Numbered from the stretch's first letter, positions 33,558-46,375 are shown. The stretch is DNA of 64,000 bases from Brevibacterium sanguinis (GCF_003315415.1 NZ_QNSB01000010.1:1-64000), one strand, 5' to 3'. Numbers and translations are program-made. Notes: generated from the letters alone by a model not told the origin.

Positions 33558-35840
33558 TCAGTTGCCGCCGAGGCCCGGCGAACCTCCGCCGTTGCCACCT
33601 CCGCCGCCGTTGCCGTTGTTGCCACCGCCACCGCCGCCGTTGCCTCCGCCGCCGTTGCCTCCACCTCGGTTCGACGAACCGCTGCCGCCGCCGTCACCGC
33701 CGCCCTGGAAGTACTGCGAGCTGGGGCGGGGGAACCCGGTGTTGCCCTTGGTCTCCTTGACCGCTCGGCTCATGTAGGCCTGCCACGTCTTGCCGGAGAT
33801 CGTCGCTCCGTAGATCCGACCGGTGACCTTGCCCTTGCCGTTGCGGCGCCAGTCGCGGGTTCCGCTCGGGTCACCGGTCCAGACCGCGGTCGACAGCGTC
33901 TTCGTGAATCCGAGCAGCCAGGAGTGGCCGACCTCGAAGTTCGTCGTACCGGTCTTGGCACCGGCGGGAACGCCGATGCCCAGACTCGACGTCGTGCCGC
34001 CGTTGAAGGTCTGGGTCAGCGCGTAGGCGACTCCCCTGGCGACGTTCTTGTCGAGGACCTTCTTGCACTCTCCCCCGGGGAAGTCGACCTTCTCGCCCTT
34101 GCGATCCTTGATCTCGAGGATCGGCTTGGGCCCGCAGAACTCCCCGTCGTTGGCGAACGTCGCGAATGCCGCCGCCATGGCGATCGGCGTGGTCTCCGTG
34201 GTGCCGAGGATGGACGACGGGGACAGCGCCTGGACGAAGCCCTGCTTGTCGGCGTAGTCAAGCGTCTCACCGCTGCCGTAGCGGATGCCCAGGTCCATGG
34301 CCGTCTCCATGATGTCGCACATGTTGAGCTGGTTGCCCATCGCGGCGTAGGCGGTGTTGACCGACCCCTTGGTCGCGGCCAATGCCGTCATCGATCCCTT
34401 GCCCTGGCCGTCCCCGGCGTTCCGCGGGTTCCAGTCACCGCCCATGTTCGGGCAGCCGCTGTACTTCCACGAGCTGGCCGGGAAGTTGCGGGGAGTCGCA
34501 TTCACCGTCGAGTTGAGGCTCCGTCCCGACTTCAGCCAGGCCGCGAGCACGAACGGCTTCCACGTCGATCCGACCTGGAACCCGCCGCCGCCGTTGTGCT
34601 TCTTGTCGACGTTGTAGTTGATGCTCGTCTTCTTGTTCTTGTCCTTCTTCTCGATCTCCTCGACCGTGTATTCACGGTTCTGGGCCATCGCGATGACCTC
34701 GCCCGTTCCGGGCTCGACAGTGACGAGGGCATGACCGGCGCCGGAGGGATCGCCCACCGGGACGCGCTTCTTGATCTGCTCGTCGGCGATCTTCTGGATG
34801 TCCGGATTGAGGCTCGTCTTGATCGTCAGGCCGCCGCGCTGCAGGAACGCGAGCCGGTCGTCGACGGTCTTGCCGAAGGACTCCTCGTTCTTGATGACGT
34901 TGACGACGTAGTCGCAGAAGAACTCCGCCTGGTGGTTGGCCGCCGAGCAGCCGTTGGGGTTCTCATGGATGTCGAGGTCGAGGCCCGTCTTCACGGCCTC
35001 GTCGTGCTCTTTCTGGGTGATGTGACCGTACTTGAGCATCTGTCCGAGCACGACGTTGCGGCGCTTGAGCACCTCGTCGGGGAACCGCTGGGGATTGAGC
35101 GCATAGGGATTCTGCACGATCCCGGCGAGCATCGCCGCCTGCGGGATGTTGAGCTCCTTGGCCGAGATCCCCCAGTAGCGGTACGCGGCTGCCTCGACGC
35201 CGTAGACGTTCGGCGACCCCGAGTAGTTGTTGATGTTCATGTAGCGGTTGAGGATCTCCTTCTTGTCGTACTTGTTCTCAACCGCGACCGCGAGCTTGGC
35301 CTCGCGGAGCTTGCGTGCGTAGCCGGCCGTCCCCTCGGACTCCTTCGCCTCGGCGACGCCTGCCTTGTCGCCCTCGGCGTGGGCGTTCTCGGCGAGCACG
35401 TTCTTCACGTACTGCTGGGTCAGCGTCGACCCGCCCTGAGTCGTCGAGGACACCATGTTGTGGACCGCGGCACGGGCGATGCCCTCGATGTCGACGCCGC
35501 CGTGCTCGAAGTACCGGTAGTCCTCGATCGCGATCGTCGCGTCCTGCATCGGCTCCGAGATCTCCTCGAGGGGCACCTCGACGCGGTTCTGCCAGTAGAA
35601 CTCGGCGATCTCCGAGCCGTCGGCGGCGAGCATCGTCGACTTCTCACCGAGTTCCCGCTCCTCGAGCGTCGCGGGCAGGGCGTTGAAGATGTCCACCGCA
35701 CTGTTCGCACTCGCCGTCGCCACGCCGACGCCGGGGATGGCAAGACCGGCTGCGACGATTCCGGCCACCGCGCTCACGGCCACGAACTGGAGGAACGCGG
35801 CCTTCTTGGTGGGATTCGGATTTGACTCAGGAGACACCAT
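33558..35840 (-). CDS. ponA: Bifunctional class A penicillin-binding protein
   Basis: Glycosyltransferase/transpeptidase for peptidoglycan, PonA2-like by position. After one N-terminal membrane helix (about residues 15-40) the GT51 domain shows EDYRYFEHGGVD and QGGSTLTQQYVKN; the transpeptidase domain has S-x-x-K as STWK (about 426), S-x-N as SVN, and KTG as AKTGTT (about 627). An intervening region with five cysteines is unusual and may form disulfides outside the cell. The last ~60 residues are a glycine-rich, asparagine-containing tail. ATG 35840 is preferred to 35858. There is no Shine-Dalgarno; TTAGACT ends about 12 bases before ATG, suggesting a leaderless message. Confidence 0.95.
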   Translation of the reverse strand: MVSPESNPNPTKKAAFLQFVAVSAVAGIVAAGLAIPGVGVATASANSAVDIFNALPATLEERELGEKSTMLAADGSEIAEFYWQNRVEVPLEEISEPMQDATIAIEDYRYFEHGGVDIEGIARAAVHNMVSSTTQGGSTLTQQYVKNVLAENAHAEGDKAGVAEAKESEGTAGYARKLREAKLAVAVENKYDKKEILNRYMNINNYSGSPNVYGVEAAAYRYWGISAKELNIPQAAMLAGIVQNPYALNPQRFPDEVLKRRNVVLGQMLKYGHITQKEHDEAVKTGLDLDIHENPNGCSAANHQAEFFCDYVVNVIKNEESFGKTVDDRLAFLQRGGLTIKTSLNPDIQKIADEQIKKRVPVGDPSGAGHALVTVEPGTGEVIAMAQNREYTVEEIEKKDKNKKTSINYNVDKKHNGGGGFQVGSTWKPFVLAAWLKSGRSLNSTVNATPRNFPASSWKYSGCPNMGGDWNPRNAGDGQGKGSMTALAATKGSVNTAYAAMGNQLNMCDIMETAMDLGIRYGSGETLDYADKQGFVQALSPSSILGTTETTPIAMAAAFATFANDGEFCGPKPILEIKDRKGEKVDFPGGECKKVLDKNVARGVAYALTQTFNGGTTSSLGIGVPAGAKTGTTNFEVGHSWLLGFTKTLSTAVWTGDPSGTRDWRRNGKGKVTGRIYGATISGKTWQAYMSRAVKETKGNTGFPRPSSQYFQGGGDGGGSGSSNRGGGNGGGGNGGGGGGNNGNGGGGGNGGGSPGLGGN

Positions 35841-35866
35841 GACGACAAGTCTAACCAATCATGGTG
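35835..35866 (-). promoter_or_regulatory. Inverted repeat with -10 element over the PBP start
   Basis: CACCATGA (35835-35842) and TCATGGTG (35859-35866) form an 8-base inverted repeat with a 16-base spacer. The spacer contains TTAGACT, a -10-like element on the minus strand, and the left arm contains the start codon. It could be an operator or an initiation-blocking hairpin. Confidence 0.35.
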
Positions 35867-35956
35867 ACACACCTTCTCATCGAACGTTGAATGTCCGGCC
35901 GGGAGCCGGGGCCGCGCGCGGCAGGGTTTCCTGAGGCGGAGCGACGACCTGCGGCT

Positions 35957-36856
35957 TCACCGTCCATGCGGCACCAGGGTGAGCAGGCCGACCTCCGGGC
36001 GACACGCGAAGCGCACCGGCGAGTAGCGGGAGAAGCCCAGCCCCGCCGAGACCGCGACGAGGGACTGCCGGTAGGGGAAGACTCCTCTGGCCCGGGTCCG
36101 GTCGAGGTCGCAGTTCGTCACGGGCGCTCCCCAGAACGGCACCCTGATCTGCCCGCCGTGGGTGTGCCCGGCCATGATGAGATCCGCTCCCGCCGAGGCG
36201 AACGCCTCGAGGGTGCGCGAATAGGGAGCGTGGGTGACGCCGATCCTGAGGTCGGCGTCCCCGTCGAACCGCGGGTACTCGAGTTCGTCGGTCACGCGGA
36301 TGCGGTCGCGGTCGATGTGCGCGTCGCCGAGGCCGCAGAAGTCGATGCGGGTGCCGCGGATCGTCAGGCTCGCCTCGGCGTTGTCGAGGAGATGCCATCC
36401 CCCATCCTCGAATCCGCGGACGAGTGCGTCGACGTCGAGGTCGGGCTCGGTCCGATGGCCTGCCGCCGACGGCGAGGTGAGGTAGGCGGCCGGGTTCTTC
36501 GGCTTGGGTGAGAAGAAGTCGTTCGATCCCAGCACGAAGACGCCGGGAACGTCGAGGAGCCCTGTGAACACGTCGAGGACCTCGGGCACGATGTCCGCGG
36601 TGAGGTTGTCACCGGTGTTGACGACGACGTCGGGCTCCAGCCGTGTCAGCGCGCTCACCCACCGGGCACGATGCCGCTGCCACGGCGCCAGGTGCAGGTC
36701 GGAGACATGGAGTACGCGGATGCTCTCATGCCCTGCGGGGAGGACCGGCAGGGTGTGGCGGCGGATCGCGAAGAGGTGCGGTTCGACCACCGCCGACCAG
36801 AGTCCGGCGGAGGCCGGGAGGGCGAGGGCTGCGGCGGCGAGAGCACGTTTCTTCAT
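35957..36856 (-). CDS. Membrane-anchored metallophosphoesterase
   Basis: A 299-residue calcineurin-like phosphoesterase (Rv3683-like). After an N-terminal hydrophobic signal/anchor (about residues 4-22), it shows HVSDLHLAP (D-x-H), NTGDNL, LGSNDFF (in place of GNHD) and AGHTHGGQIRVPFWGAP, the five metal-binding blocks of the YkuE-type family. Known relatives act on cell-wall or lipid pyrophosphates. Its GT-PBP neighbour downstream suggests a cell-envelope role. Confidence 0.9.
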   Translation of the reverse strand: MKKRALAAAALALPASAGLWSAVVEPHLFAIRRHTLPVLPAGHESIRVLHVSDLHLAPWQRHRARWVSALTRLEPDVVVNTGDNLTADIVPEVLDVFTGLLDVPGVFVLGSNDFFSPKPKNPAAYLTSPSAAGHRTEPDLDVDALVRGFEDGGWHLLDNAEASLTIRGTRIDFCGLGDAHIDRDRIRVTDELEYPRFDGDADLRIGVTHAPYSRTLEAFASAGADLIMAGHTHGGQIRVPFWGAPVTNCDLDRTRARGVFPYRQSLVAVSAGLGFSRYSPVRFACRPEVGLLTLVPHGR

Positions 36857-36887
36857 GCGCTCAACTCTAATCGCCGACGACGACCGC

Positions 36888-37796
36888 TCAACGCGCGACG
36901 ATGCGGCTGTCGTGGAGTGCGGTCTCCCGGACGACGCGGTGCCGGTGCAGCGATTTCAGCCGCCTCTGCCCGACGAGCCGGCAGACGAGGTAGATGAGGA
37001 ACGAGATCGTCGTGACGAAGGGGCTGATCGGCACGACCGGCGAGCCGAGGGCGATGAGGATGCCTCCCACCGAGGCGGTGACGGCGAAGATGACGCTGAG
37101 CACCGGCACCCACACCGGCGAGGCCGAGATCTGCGTGGCCGCGGCGGCCGGGGTGATGAGGAGGGCGAGGACGAGGAGGACGCCGACGACCTGCACGCTC
37201 AGCGCCACGGCGAGTCCGAGCACGAGCATGAACACGATCGTCAGCAGCCCCACGGGCACGCCCTTGGCCCGGGCCACCTCGGGGTCGAGGCTGGCGAACA
37301 TGAGCGGGCGCCAGACGATCGCGAGGACGATGAGCACGATGACCGAGCACACGACGAGAGTCGTGATCTGGCTCGGGGTGATGGCGACGATCTGCCCGGT
37401 GAGGAGCCCGAACTTGCTGGCCGCGCGTCCGTCGTAGAGGGCGAGGAAGAGGATGGCCAGGCCGAGCCCGAAGGGCATGAGCACACCGATGATCGCGTTC
37501 TTCTCCGAGGCCCGGGCCCCGCCGACGCCGATGAGCAGGGCCGCGATGATCGAGCCGACGATCGATCCGTTGACGACGTCGAAGCCGACGAGGAGCGCGA
37601 AGGCGGCTCCGGCGAACGACAGCTCGGAGACCCCGTGGACCGCGAACGGGATGTCGCGGGCCATGACGAAGACGCTGATGAGTCCGCCGACGACGCCGAG
37701 GAGCGCGGCCGCGACGAGCGAGTTGGCGAGCAGGGCGACGAGTTCGCCGTAGTCCTCGAAGGTGAACAGGGTGCCCCAGATCTCCTGCACGCTCAT
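36888..37796 (-). CDS. znuB: Zinc/manganese ABC transporter permease
   Basis: A 302-residue membrane protein of the ABC-3 family with about eight helices, including ISVFVMARDIPFAVHGVSELSFAGAAFALL and the LLVLALLITPAAAATQIS motif. Start ATG 37796 overlaps the stop codon of the ATPase gene. It forms a metal importer with the upstream genes. Confidence 0.9.
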   Translation of the reverse strand: MSVQEIWGTLFTFEDYGELVALLANSLVAAALLGVVGGLISVFVMARDIPFAVHGVSELSFAGAAFALLVGFDVVNGSIVGSIIAALLIGVGGARASEKNAIIGVLMPFGLGLAILFLALYDGRAASKFGLLTGQIVAITPSQITTLVVCSVIVLIVLAIVWRPLMFASLDPEVARAKGVPVGLLTIVFMLVLGLAVALSVQVVGVLLVLALLITPAAAATQISASPVWVPVLSVIFAVTASVGGILIALGSPVVPISPFVTTISFLIYLVCRLVGQRRLKSLHRHRVVRETALHDSRIVAR

Positions 37797-38635
37797 CAGA
37801 TCGCCCCCCGCTGGGGGATCAGCTCGTCCTCGTGGACGTGGTGTTCGACGCATTCGGCCTCACCGCCGACGACGACGAGGCGCCCGCCCACGCGCACCAC
37901 CTCGACGGGCGAGCCGTAGAGCCGGCTGAGCGATTCGGTCGTCATCACCTCCGCGGGGGTGCCGACGAGGAAGTGGCCGCCGACGATGTAGAGGACCCGG
38001 TCGACGTAGGGCAGGATCGGGTTGATCTCGTGCGTGACGAAGACGACGGCGGTGCCGCGCTCGATCCTCTTCTCGTTGAGGAGGGCGGCGACGATCTTCT
38101 GATGGTGGATGTCGAGGGAGAGCAGCGGCTCGTCGCAGAGCAGGACGGAGGGATCGTTGGCCAGTGCCTGAGCGACGCGCAGCCGCTGCAGCTCGCCCCC
38201 GGAGAGCGTTCCGGCGGGAGCATCGGCGTAGCTGCCGGCCCCGACGGCCTCGAGCAGCTCGTCGACCTTCCTCCGGCGTCGCGACGAGAGCCAGCCGGTC
38301 CCCCACCGATGCCCATCGATGCCCATGCGCACCAGATCGCGACCGCGCATCGGCGTGTGCTGGTCGATCCCCCGCTGCTGCGGGATGTATCCGATCGCGG
38401 GGTTGCCCATGTGGACGGGTCTGCCGTTGATCGCGGCGGTCCCCTGATAGAGGGCGTGCTGGCCGAGGAGGACCTTGAGCAGCGAGGTCTTGCCGGTGCC
38501 GTTGGGCCCGAGGACGGCGACGAACTCGCCGGGGTCGATGTCGAGATCGAGCCCGTGCCAGAGAACGCGCTCCCCGAATCGCAGCTGGGCGTCGCGCAGG
38601 CTGAGCACGGGTGTCGCTCTCGGGTCGTTCGTCAT
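37796..38635 (-). CDS. znuC: Zinc/manganese ABC transporter ATP-binding protein
   Basis: A 279-residue ATPase with Walker A GPNGTGKTS, IPQQRGIDQHTPM Q-loop, signature LSGGELQRLRVA, Walker B SVLLCDEPLLSLD and switch His VTHEINP. The C terminus is His/Glu-rich (ECVEHHVHEDEL), fitting a metal sensor or metal-storage tail. The start is two bases after the stop of the binding-protein gene, so the genes are co-translated. Confidence 0.9.
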   Translation of the reverse strand: MTNDPRATPVLSLRDAQLRFGERVLWHGLDLDIDPGEFVAVLGPNGTGKTSLLKVLLGQHALYQGTAAINGRPVHMGNPAIGYIPQQRGIDQHTPMRGRDLVRMGIDGHRWGTGWLSSRRRRKVDELLEAVGAGSYADAPAGTLSGGELQRLRVAQALANDPSVLLCDEPLLSLDIHHQKIVAALLNEKRIERGTAVVFVTHEINPILPYVDRVLYIVGGHFLVGTPAEVMTTESLSRLYGSPVEVVRVGGRLVVVGGEAECVEHHVHEDELIPQRGAI

Positions 38636-38637
38636 CG

Positions 38638-39732
38638 TCAGTGGTCGTGTCCTTCGAGTGCGTCCGTGATGTCGGTGATGTAGGCGCCCATCCACTGGGC
38701 GTAGTGGGTGTCGGCGGGCATGGTCTCGGCGAGATCGACGACGGGGACGTTCGACTTCTCCGCCGTCGCCTTGAGCGCTTCGGCCTGCGGACCTGCCGCT
38801 TGGGTATTGTATCCGAGCAGCACGACCTCGCCGGAGGAGATCTGGTCCTCGGCCTCTCTGAGCACCAGGGGCGGCACGTCGTTGCCCTCCTCGACAGCGG
38901 AGAGGAATTCGCTCGAGACGACGTTCTCGAGTCCCATGTCCTCGAACAGCCACAGCGGCACGGGTTCGGTCGCCGCCACCTTCTCCCCCCCGTGGGACTT
39001 CTTCGCGGAGTCGATCTGCGACTGCAGCTCACCCAGGGTCTCCTTGTACTTCGCGGCATTGGCCGTGAAGTCGTCCTTGTGCTCGGGCAGCGCCTCGCCG
39101 AGGTGGAGCGCGACCTCGTCGACGAGCGTCGTCATCGTGGGCACCGAGTACCAGAGGTGCTCGTTGAAGGGACCGTGGTCGTGGCCCTCGGTCTCGTGGG
39201 TGTGACCCTCGGTCTCGTGCGAGTGACCCTCAGATTCGTGGGAGTGACCCTCGGCCTCGTGCGAGTGACCCTCGGCCTCGTGGACATGGCCGCCGGCACT
39301 CGGTTCGGACGACTCACCCTCCTCGCCGTGCGAGTGCGGTTCGTTGGCGACGCCCTCGGAACCGGGCAGCCCCGAGATCGCGACGGTGTCGATGACCTCG
39401 GCCTGCGCGTCGGAGGCTTCGAGCATCGTCGTCATGAAGGAGTCGTAGCCGCCGCCGTTCTGGACCACGAGGTCGGCCTTCGACAGCTTGAGACGGTCCT
39501 GGGACGTCGCCTCGTAGGAATGCGGGTCCTGGTTCGGGTCGTCGATGATCGGTTCGACCTCGGCGTGCTCACCGGCCACCTGAGCGACGATGTCGGCGTA
39601 GACGTTCGTCGAGGTGACCACCGACAGATCCGTCGCAGCGGACTCCGTTTCCTGACCGCCGCACCCGCTCAATGCCAGCGCGGACACGACTGCGATCGCT
39701 CCGGTCGTGCGACCGATGCGGGAAGAGAACAT
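38638..39732 (-). CDS. znuA: Zinc-binding lipoprotein of ABC importer with His-repeat loop
   Basis: A 364-residue solute-binding lipoprotein. The signal peptide ends in the lipobox LALSGC; the fold shows STNVYADIVAQVAGEHAEVE and DPNQDPHSYEATSQDR typical of cluster A-I metal-binding proteins. The middle carries the His-rich loop HVHEAEGHSHE... (residues about 148-186) made of six tandem six-residue units; such loops are common in zinc-specific members and rare in manganese-specific ones. Start ATG 39732 with GAAAGG at 6 bases. Its promoter region has an AT-rich palindrome at 39813. Confidence 0.92.
   Translation of the reverse strand: MFSSRIGRTTGAIAVVSALALSGCGGQETESAATDLSVVTSTNVYADIVAQVAGEHAEVEPIIDDPNQDPHSYEATSQDRLKLSKADLVVQNGGGYDSFMTTMLEASDAQAEVIDTVAISGLPGSEGVANEPHSHGEEGESSEPSAGGHVHEAEGHSHEAEGHSHESEGHSHETEGHTHETEGHDHGPFNEHLWYSVPTMTTLVDEVALHLGEALPEHKDDFTANAAKYKETLGELQSQIDSAKKSHGGEKVAATEPVPLWLFEDMGLENVVSSEFLSAVEEGNDVPPLVLREAEDQISSGEVVLLGYNTQAAGPQAEALKATAEKSNVPVVDLAETMPADTHYAQWMGAYITDITDALEGHDH
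39175..39288 (-). repeat. 18-base tandem repeats coding the ZnuA His-rich loop
   Basis: About six copies of an 18-base unit encode (E)GHxHE (x = S, V, T or D; E/A/S/T before EG). The copies vary at third positions and a few codons, so they are partly diverged. Such arrays expand and shrink by slippage, and could change zinc capacity. Confidence 0.85.
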
Positions 39733-39812
39733 GGTGGGCCTTTCGGGCAGAGGCTGTGTGAGGTTGATCTGTCGACCTCGACCACAGTACTCACCCGTTG
39801 GGCCCACCACTA

Positions 39813-39828
39813 ATATAAATATTTATAT
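39813..39828. promoter_or_regulatory. AT-rich palindrome upstream of the zinc importer
   Basis: ATATAAATATTTATAT is a perfect 16-base palindrome inside a run of about 24 bases with no G or C but one, in an otherwise very GC-rich region, 80 bases upstream of the ZnuA start. The shape (inverted repeat of AT-rich arms) recalls ArsR/SmtB-type operators; Zur sites usually have a different consensus. It could be the metal-sensor operator of the importer. Confidence 0.5.
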
Positions 39829-39891
39829 ATAGCAACTTGTTTATGCTTCGCGCTCGCCGACCTCGCGCCTGTCACCGCGGGGTCGGTCGGC

Positions 39892-42266
<2,375 letters not shown>

Positions 42267-42418
42267 TGCAGTCTCTTCCCTTTCGCTTATGCGTTCCGTG
42301 CCGGACCGCAGCTGCACCCATCACGGCTGCTGCCGCGACCGGGCACCCCCACCATTGTAGGAGGTGGACATCACGTGGACGCCAGGTGCCCGTCATTCAG
42401 ACAGGTGCGGGTGCGATC

Positions 42419-43024
42419 TCACTCCATTTCACGGCGGCCCGAGAACGCCCGGCCGAGCGTGACCTCGTCGGCATACTCGAGGTCGCCGCCGACGGGCAGG
42501 CCGGAGGCCAGGCGGGTGACCGTCACACCCAAGGAGTGGAGCAGGCGCACGAGGTAGGTCGCGGTCGCCTCTCCCTCGAGGTTCGGGTCGGTCGCGATGA
42601 CGCATTCCTTGACCTCACTGTCCTGCAGCCTGGGCAGCAGCTCCTTGATCCGGAGGTTGTCGGGCCCGACACCGGCCATCGGGTCGATCGCTCCGCCGAG
42701 CACGTGGTAGAGACCGCGGTACTCCCGCGTGCGCTCGATGGCCACGACGTCCTTCGGCTCCTCGACGACGCAGATCATCGAGCGATCGCGGCGCGGATCC
42801 TGGCAGACGGTGCACTCGGACTCCTCCGAGACGTTCCCGCAGATGTCGCAGAAGCGCACCCGCTTCTTGACGTTGGTCAGCGCCTGCGCCAGGGCAGTGA
42901 CCTCGCTCGACTCCGACTGGAGGATATGGAACGCCAGCCGCTGGGCCGACTTCGGCCCGATCCCCGGGAGCTTGCCGAACTCCTCGACCAGATCCTGCAG
43001 GGCACCTTCATAGACCGCGCTCAT
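42419..43024 (-). CDS. recR: Recombination mediator RecR
   Basis: Works with RecF/RecO to load RecA on gaps. The 201 residues show the Hh[19 protein letters not shown], a C4 zinc finger ([16 protein letters not shown]), the Toprim [12 protein letters not shown] and the C-terminal Walker B-like region. It overlaps the dnaX stop by four bases, and there is no YbaB gene between them, as is usual elsewhere. Confidence 0.97.
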   Translation of the reverse strand: MSAVYEGALQDLVEEFGKLPGIGPKSAQRLAFHILQSESSEVTALAQALTNVKKRVRFCDICGNVSEESECTVCQDPRRDRSMICVVEEPKDVVAIERTREYRGLYHVLGGAIDPMAGVGPDNLRIKELLPRLQDSEVKECVIATDPNLEGEATATYLVRLLHSLGVTVTRLASGLPVGGDLEYADEVTLGRAFSGRREME

Positions 43025-46000
43025 ACTTCTCTTTCATCGATGATCTCGCCGCCGAGGACTCGGGCGATGACGGCGACGCCGATCTGCGGCGCCTCTGACA
43101 CGTCGAGATCCGTCTCCGGATCGTACTCGTCCTCGTCGCTGCCGGTCGACTGCGGCTGCCCGCCGCCCGCGGTCGCCAGCGCCGTGGGCGATGACGGGCC
43201 GCCCCCGAACGACTGGACCGGAGACACGGGGGCATCGGCTCCGTACCGTTGGGCGATCGCCGCGAACCGTGATGTGAATGGCTTGCCGGTCCCCGAGGAC
43301 TGCGGACCGGCCGCCGACGATCCACTCTGGGCACGGCCGACGGCCTCACCCGGTCCCGTCGGTCCTCCGGCCTCGGTGCCGAAGTCGGCGCTCGGATCCC
43401 CATAGGCGCCGAGGTAGTCGAGGTCGTCGTCCTCGGGCGGTGGAACGACGAGCGCATCCACCTCAACGGCTCCGGTCCCGGCGCTCGTCGGGTCGCTCGC
43501 GGCAGGCGGCGGACCGTCGTGCCACACGGGCTCCTCCCACCGAGGCTGGGCGTATTCCATCGGAGGCTCCGGTTCGGCGGCAGTCGCCGGCGCCGAGGTG
43601 GACTCGGGTGGCGTGGACGCGTCGTTCTCGGGAGCGCTGGTTGAGACAACGGTGTTCGCGGACGCACCGATCCCCGGAGCACCGTCTGCAGGCGCGGCAG
43701 TCGCCGCGGCCCCGGACGGCATCGCGAAATCGTCGTCCGAGAGGTCGGGCACCACGATGTCCGGCTCCTCGCCGGGCTCGTCCGCACGCGTCTGCTGGTC
43801 AGTCGCCGGTGCGGTGGGGACGGGTTCCCTCGATGGTTCGCCCTCCTCGTCGTCGGTCGACCAGGGGCCCTGCGCGGAGTCGTTCGTCTCCCAGAACCTC
43901 TCATGATCGACCTGCGGTTTGTCCACTTCGCGCGGACCGACGACCGCTGCGACCTCCTGCGGACTCGGGCGACGGTGACTGTTCCCGGGACCGCGGTTGC
44001 CGGTGAAGTCGTCGGGAGCCTGACCCGGGGCGCCGCCTCCCGGGGACACCGGGTGATCGCCGCCCGCATCGCCGAGTCCAGTGCCGCCCGGAAGCTTCCC
44101 GACGTCACCGATGTCGATCCTCGCCTGGATCCCGAGCACATCGTTGATCGCCATCGACAGCTTCGCGGCGTGATCACGCTGCTGGAATCCCTGGACCGAT
44201 CCCGAGTTGTTGAAGCCGAGGAAGAGCACGCCGTGTGCGAAGGACTGTGGGATCGCATTCGCGGCGATGATCGCACGCGTGAGTCGGCTGCGCTTCTCGA
44301 CCGCTGCGAGAATGCTCGGCCAGGCGCGGCGGATCGCTTCGATCTCGCCGCCGATGCCGTCACCGGGACCTGCCGGAGCGGACTCTCCAGCCGGCTCCGG
44401 TCGGCTCGCAGGCTGCGGAGATCCCGGCTGGCCGGTGCCCTGTCCGGCATCCCCGGTCCGGGCCGCCGGCTGCGGCGCCTCCTGCCGCTGGCGCGGAGGC
44501 TCCTGCGACTGACGGACAGGCTCCGACCGCTGAGGTGGAACGTCCCCGGGGCCCTGGTCCTGCCACTGCCGGGATGGCTCCGACTGCGGACGCGGCTGAG
44601 ACGACTGAGTAGGGGTGTCTTCGGGCCGCTGGTCCTGCGCGGGCCGCTGGACCTGCACGGGCCGCTGATCCTGCCGTGGTTGCTGGGACTGCCCGCCCTG
44701 CGCGGGCCGCTCTCCTTGCGGAGGTCGCTGACCCTGCGCGGGCTGCTGGGGTTCCTGCAGCATCGATTCCGCTGCCGCGGCCATCGCGGTCAGCTCGTCG
44801 ATGTCATCGGTGCTCGGTCCGCCCAGCCTCGACGAAGTCGATCGCGGGGGCGAGTCCTGCGCGGTCGCCTGTCCTGCGGGCGGCTGCGCGGGATCCTGCC
44901 TGGTTCCGCTGCCCCCGGCATCGGAATCCTGAGGCCCCCTCGGTGCAGCTCCCCCGGCGGCACCACTCGCCCCGGGCGCCCGTCGGGAGTCGCCGCTCAC
45001 CTCGGCCGGGCCCGGTGCGGCAGGTGGCACAGTAGCCGCGACCCCCGTCGCCGACATTCCGATCCGGCGCTCCATCCGCTCGACCCTGCTGAGCACGGCG
45101 TCGCGGCTGCGACCCGAGGCCGGCAGCAGGATCCGGGCGCAGATGAGCTCGAGCTGCAGCCTCGGCGAGGTCGCTCCCGACATCTCCGTCAGTCCCTGGT
45201 TGAGCAGATCGGCGGCCCGCGAGAGCTCGGCCTGACCGAAGCCGCGCGCCTGCAGCGTCAGCCGCTCGAGACGGTCCGGCGGCACCTCGGGCAGGAAGGC
45301 ATGGGCGGCTTCGGGAGCGGCGTGGATGACGATGAGGTCGCGCATCCGCTCGAGCAGATCCTCGACGAAGCGGCGCGGATCCTGACCGGACTCGATGACC
45401 CGGTCGACGGCACGGTAGACACCGGCGCCGTCGCCGGCGGAGAACGCGTCGACGATGTCGCTGAGCAGGGAGTCCGGCGTGTAGCCGAGCAGCGCGATCG
45501 CGGTCGCATAGTCGACGCCGTTGGGCCCGGAGCCGGCGATGAGCTGGTCGAGGACGGAGAGGGTGTCGCGCACGGAACCACCGCCGGCGCGCACGACGAG
45601 CGGCAGCACACCCTTGGCCACCTGCACGTTCTCCCGCCGGCAGAGTTCATCGAGGTAGTTGCCCAGGGCCTCCGGCGGCACCAGCCGGAAGGGATAGTGG
45701 TGCGTCCGCGATCGGATCGTGCCGATGACCTTCTCGGGCTCGGTCGTGGCGAAGACGAACTTGATGTGCGGCGGCGGCTCCTCGACGATCTTGAGCAGGG
45801 CGTTGAACCCCTGTGAGGTGACCATGTGCGCCTCGTCGAGGATGAACACCTTGAACCGGTCCCGGGCAGGAGCGTAGACCGCCCGCTCACGCAGGTCACG
45901 GGCGTCGTCGACACCGTTGTGGCTGGCCGCGTCGATCTCCACGACATCGAGCGATCCGGGGCCGCCGTTGGCCAGATCGCGACAGCTGGGGCATTCGCCG

Positions 46001-46215
46001 CACGGAACCGGGGTGGGGCCCTTCTCGCAGTTGAGACAGCGTGCCAGGATCCTCGCCGAGGTGGTCTTTCCGCACCCGCGAGGTCCCGAGAAGAGGTAGG
46101 CGTGGTTGATGCGGCCGCGCTCGATGGCGGCCTTGAGCGGATCGGTCACATGCTCTTGGCCGATGACCTCGTCGAAGGTCTCTGGACGGTATCTTCTGTA
46201 CAGTGCGGTGGACAC
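43021..46215 (-). CDS. dnaX: DNA polymerase III subunit gamma/tau
   Basis: Clamp-loader motor: the AAA+ module (residues 1 to about 375) has Walker [10 protein letters not shown], a C4 zinc module ([19 protein letters not shown]), Walker [10 protein letters not shown] and SRT sensor. A very long Pro/Gln/Gly-rich linker (about 400-620), then a folded tau-like C-terminal domain (about 625-760, [15 protein letters not shown]...) and a disordered acidic tail make 1064 residues, longer than most. No slippage run for gamma production stands out. The start is GTG 46215. Confidence 0.96.
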   Translation of the reverse strand: MSTALYRRYRPETFDEVIGQEHVTDPLKAAIERGRINHAYLFSGPRGCGKTTSARILARCLNCEKGPTPVPCGECPSCRDLANGGPGSLDVVEIDAASHNGVDDARDLRERAVYAPARDRFKVFILDEAHMVTSQGFNALLKIVEEPPPHIKFVFATTEPEKVIGTIRSRTHHYPFRLVPPEALGNYLDELCRRENVQVAKGVLPLVVRAGGGSVRDTLSVLDQLIAGSGPNGVDYATAIALLGYTPDSLLSDIVDAFSAGDGAGVYRAVDRVIESGQDPRRFVEDLLERMRDLIVIHAAPEAAHAFLPEVPPDRLERLTLQARGFGQAELSRAADLLNQGLTEMSGATSPRLQLELICARILLPASGRSRDAVLSRVERMERRIGMSATGVAATVPPAAPGPAEVSGDSRRAPGASGAAGGAAPRGPQDSDAGGSGTRQDPAQPPAGQATAQDSPPRSTSSRLGGPSTDDIDELTAMAAAAESMLQEPQQPAQGQRPPQGERPAQGGQSQQPRQDQRPVQVQRPAQDQRPEDTPTQSSQPRPQSEPSRQWQDQGPGDVPPQRSEPVRQSQEPPRQRQEAPQPAARTGDAGQGTGQPGSPQPASRPEPAGESAPAGPGDGIGGEIEAIRRAWPSILAAVEKRSRLTRAIIAANAIPQSFAHGVLFLGFNNSGSVQGFQQRDHAAKLSMAINDVLGIQARIDIGDVGKLPGGTGLGDAGGDHPVSPGGGAPGQAPDDFTGNRGPGNSHRRPSPQEVAAVVGPREVDKPQVDHERFWETNDSAQGPWSTDDEEGEPSREPVPTAPATDQQTRADEPGEEPDIVVPDLSDDDFAMPSGAAATAAPADGAPGIGASANTVVSTSAPENDASTPPESTSAPATAAEPEPPMEYAQPRWEEPVWHDGPPPAASDPTSAGTGAVEVDALVVPPPEDDDLDYLGAYGDPSADFGTEAGGPTGPGEAVGRAQSGSSAAGPQSSGTGKPFTSRFAAIAQRYGADAPVSPVQSFGGGPSSPTALATAGGGQPQSTGSDEDEYDPETDLDVSEAPQIGVAVIARVLGGEIIDEREV

Positions 46216-46375
46216 GGGACCAGCCTACTGCCAAGCCCTGACACGGCGCATCGGCCGTGGTCCGCGCTCCCCCGGCGCACTCCGCGACGGTCCACCGCTC
46301 CCGCTTCGGCCCTCCGATTCCGGCCGGACCGTCCCGCCATTGTGAGCGGTGGCGACGATCAGGCACGATAGGTTC

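Noticed and set aside
42267..42418. Lysine riboswitch upstream of ask
   Set aside because: The 152-base region is too short and has none of the conserved L-box helices.
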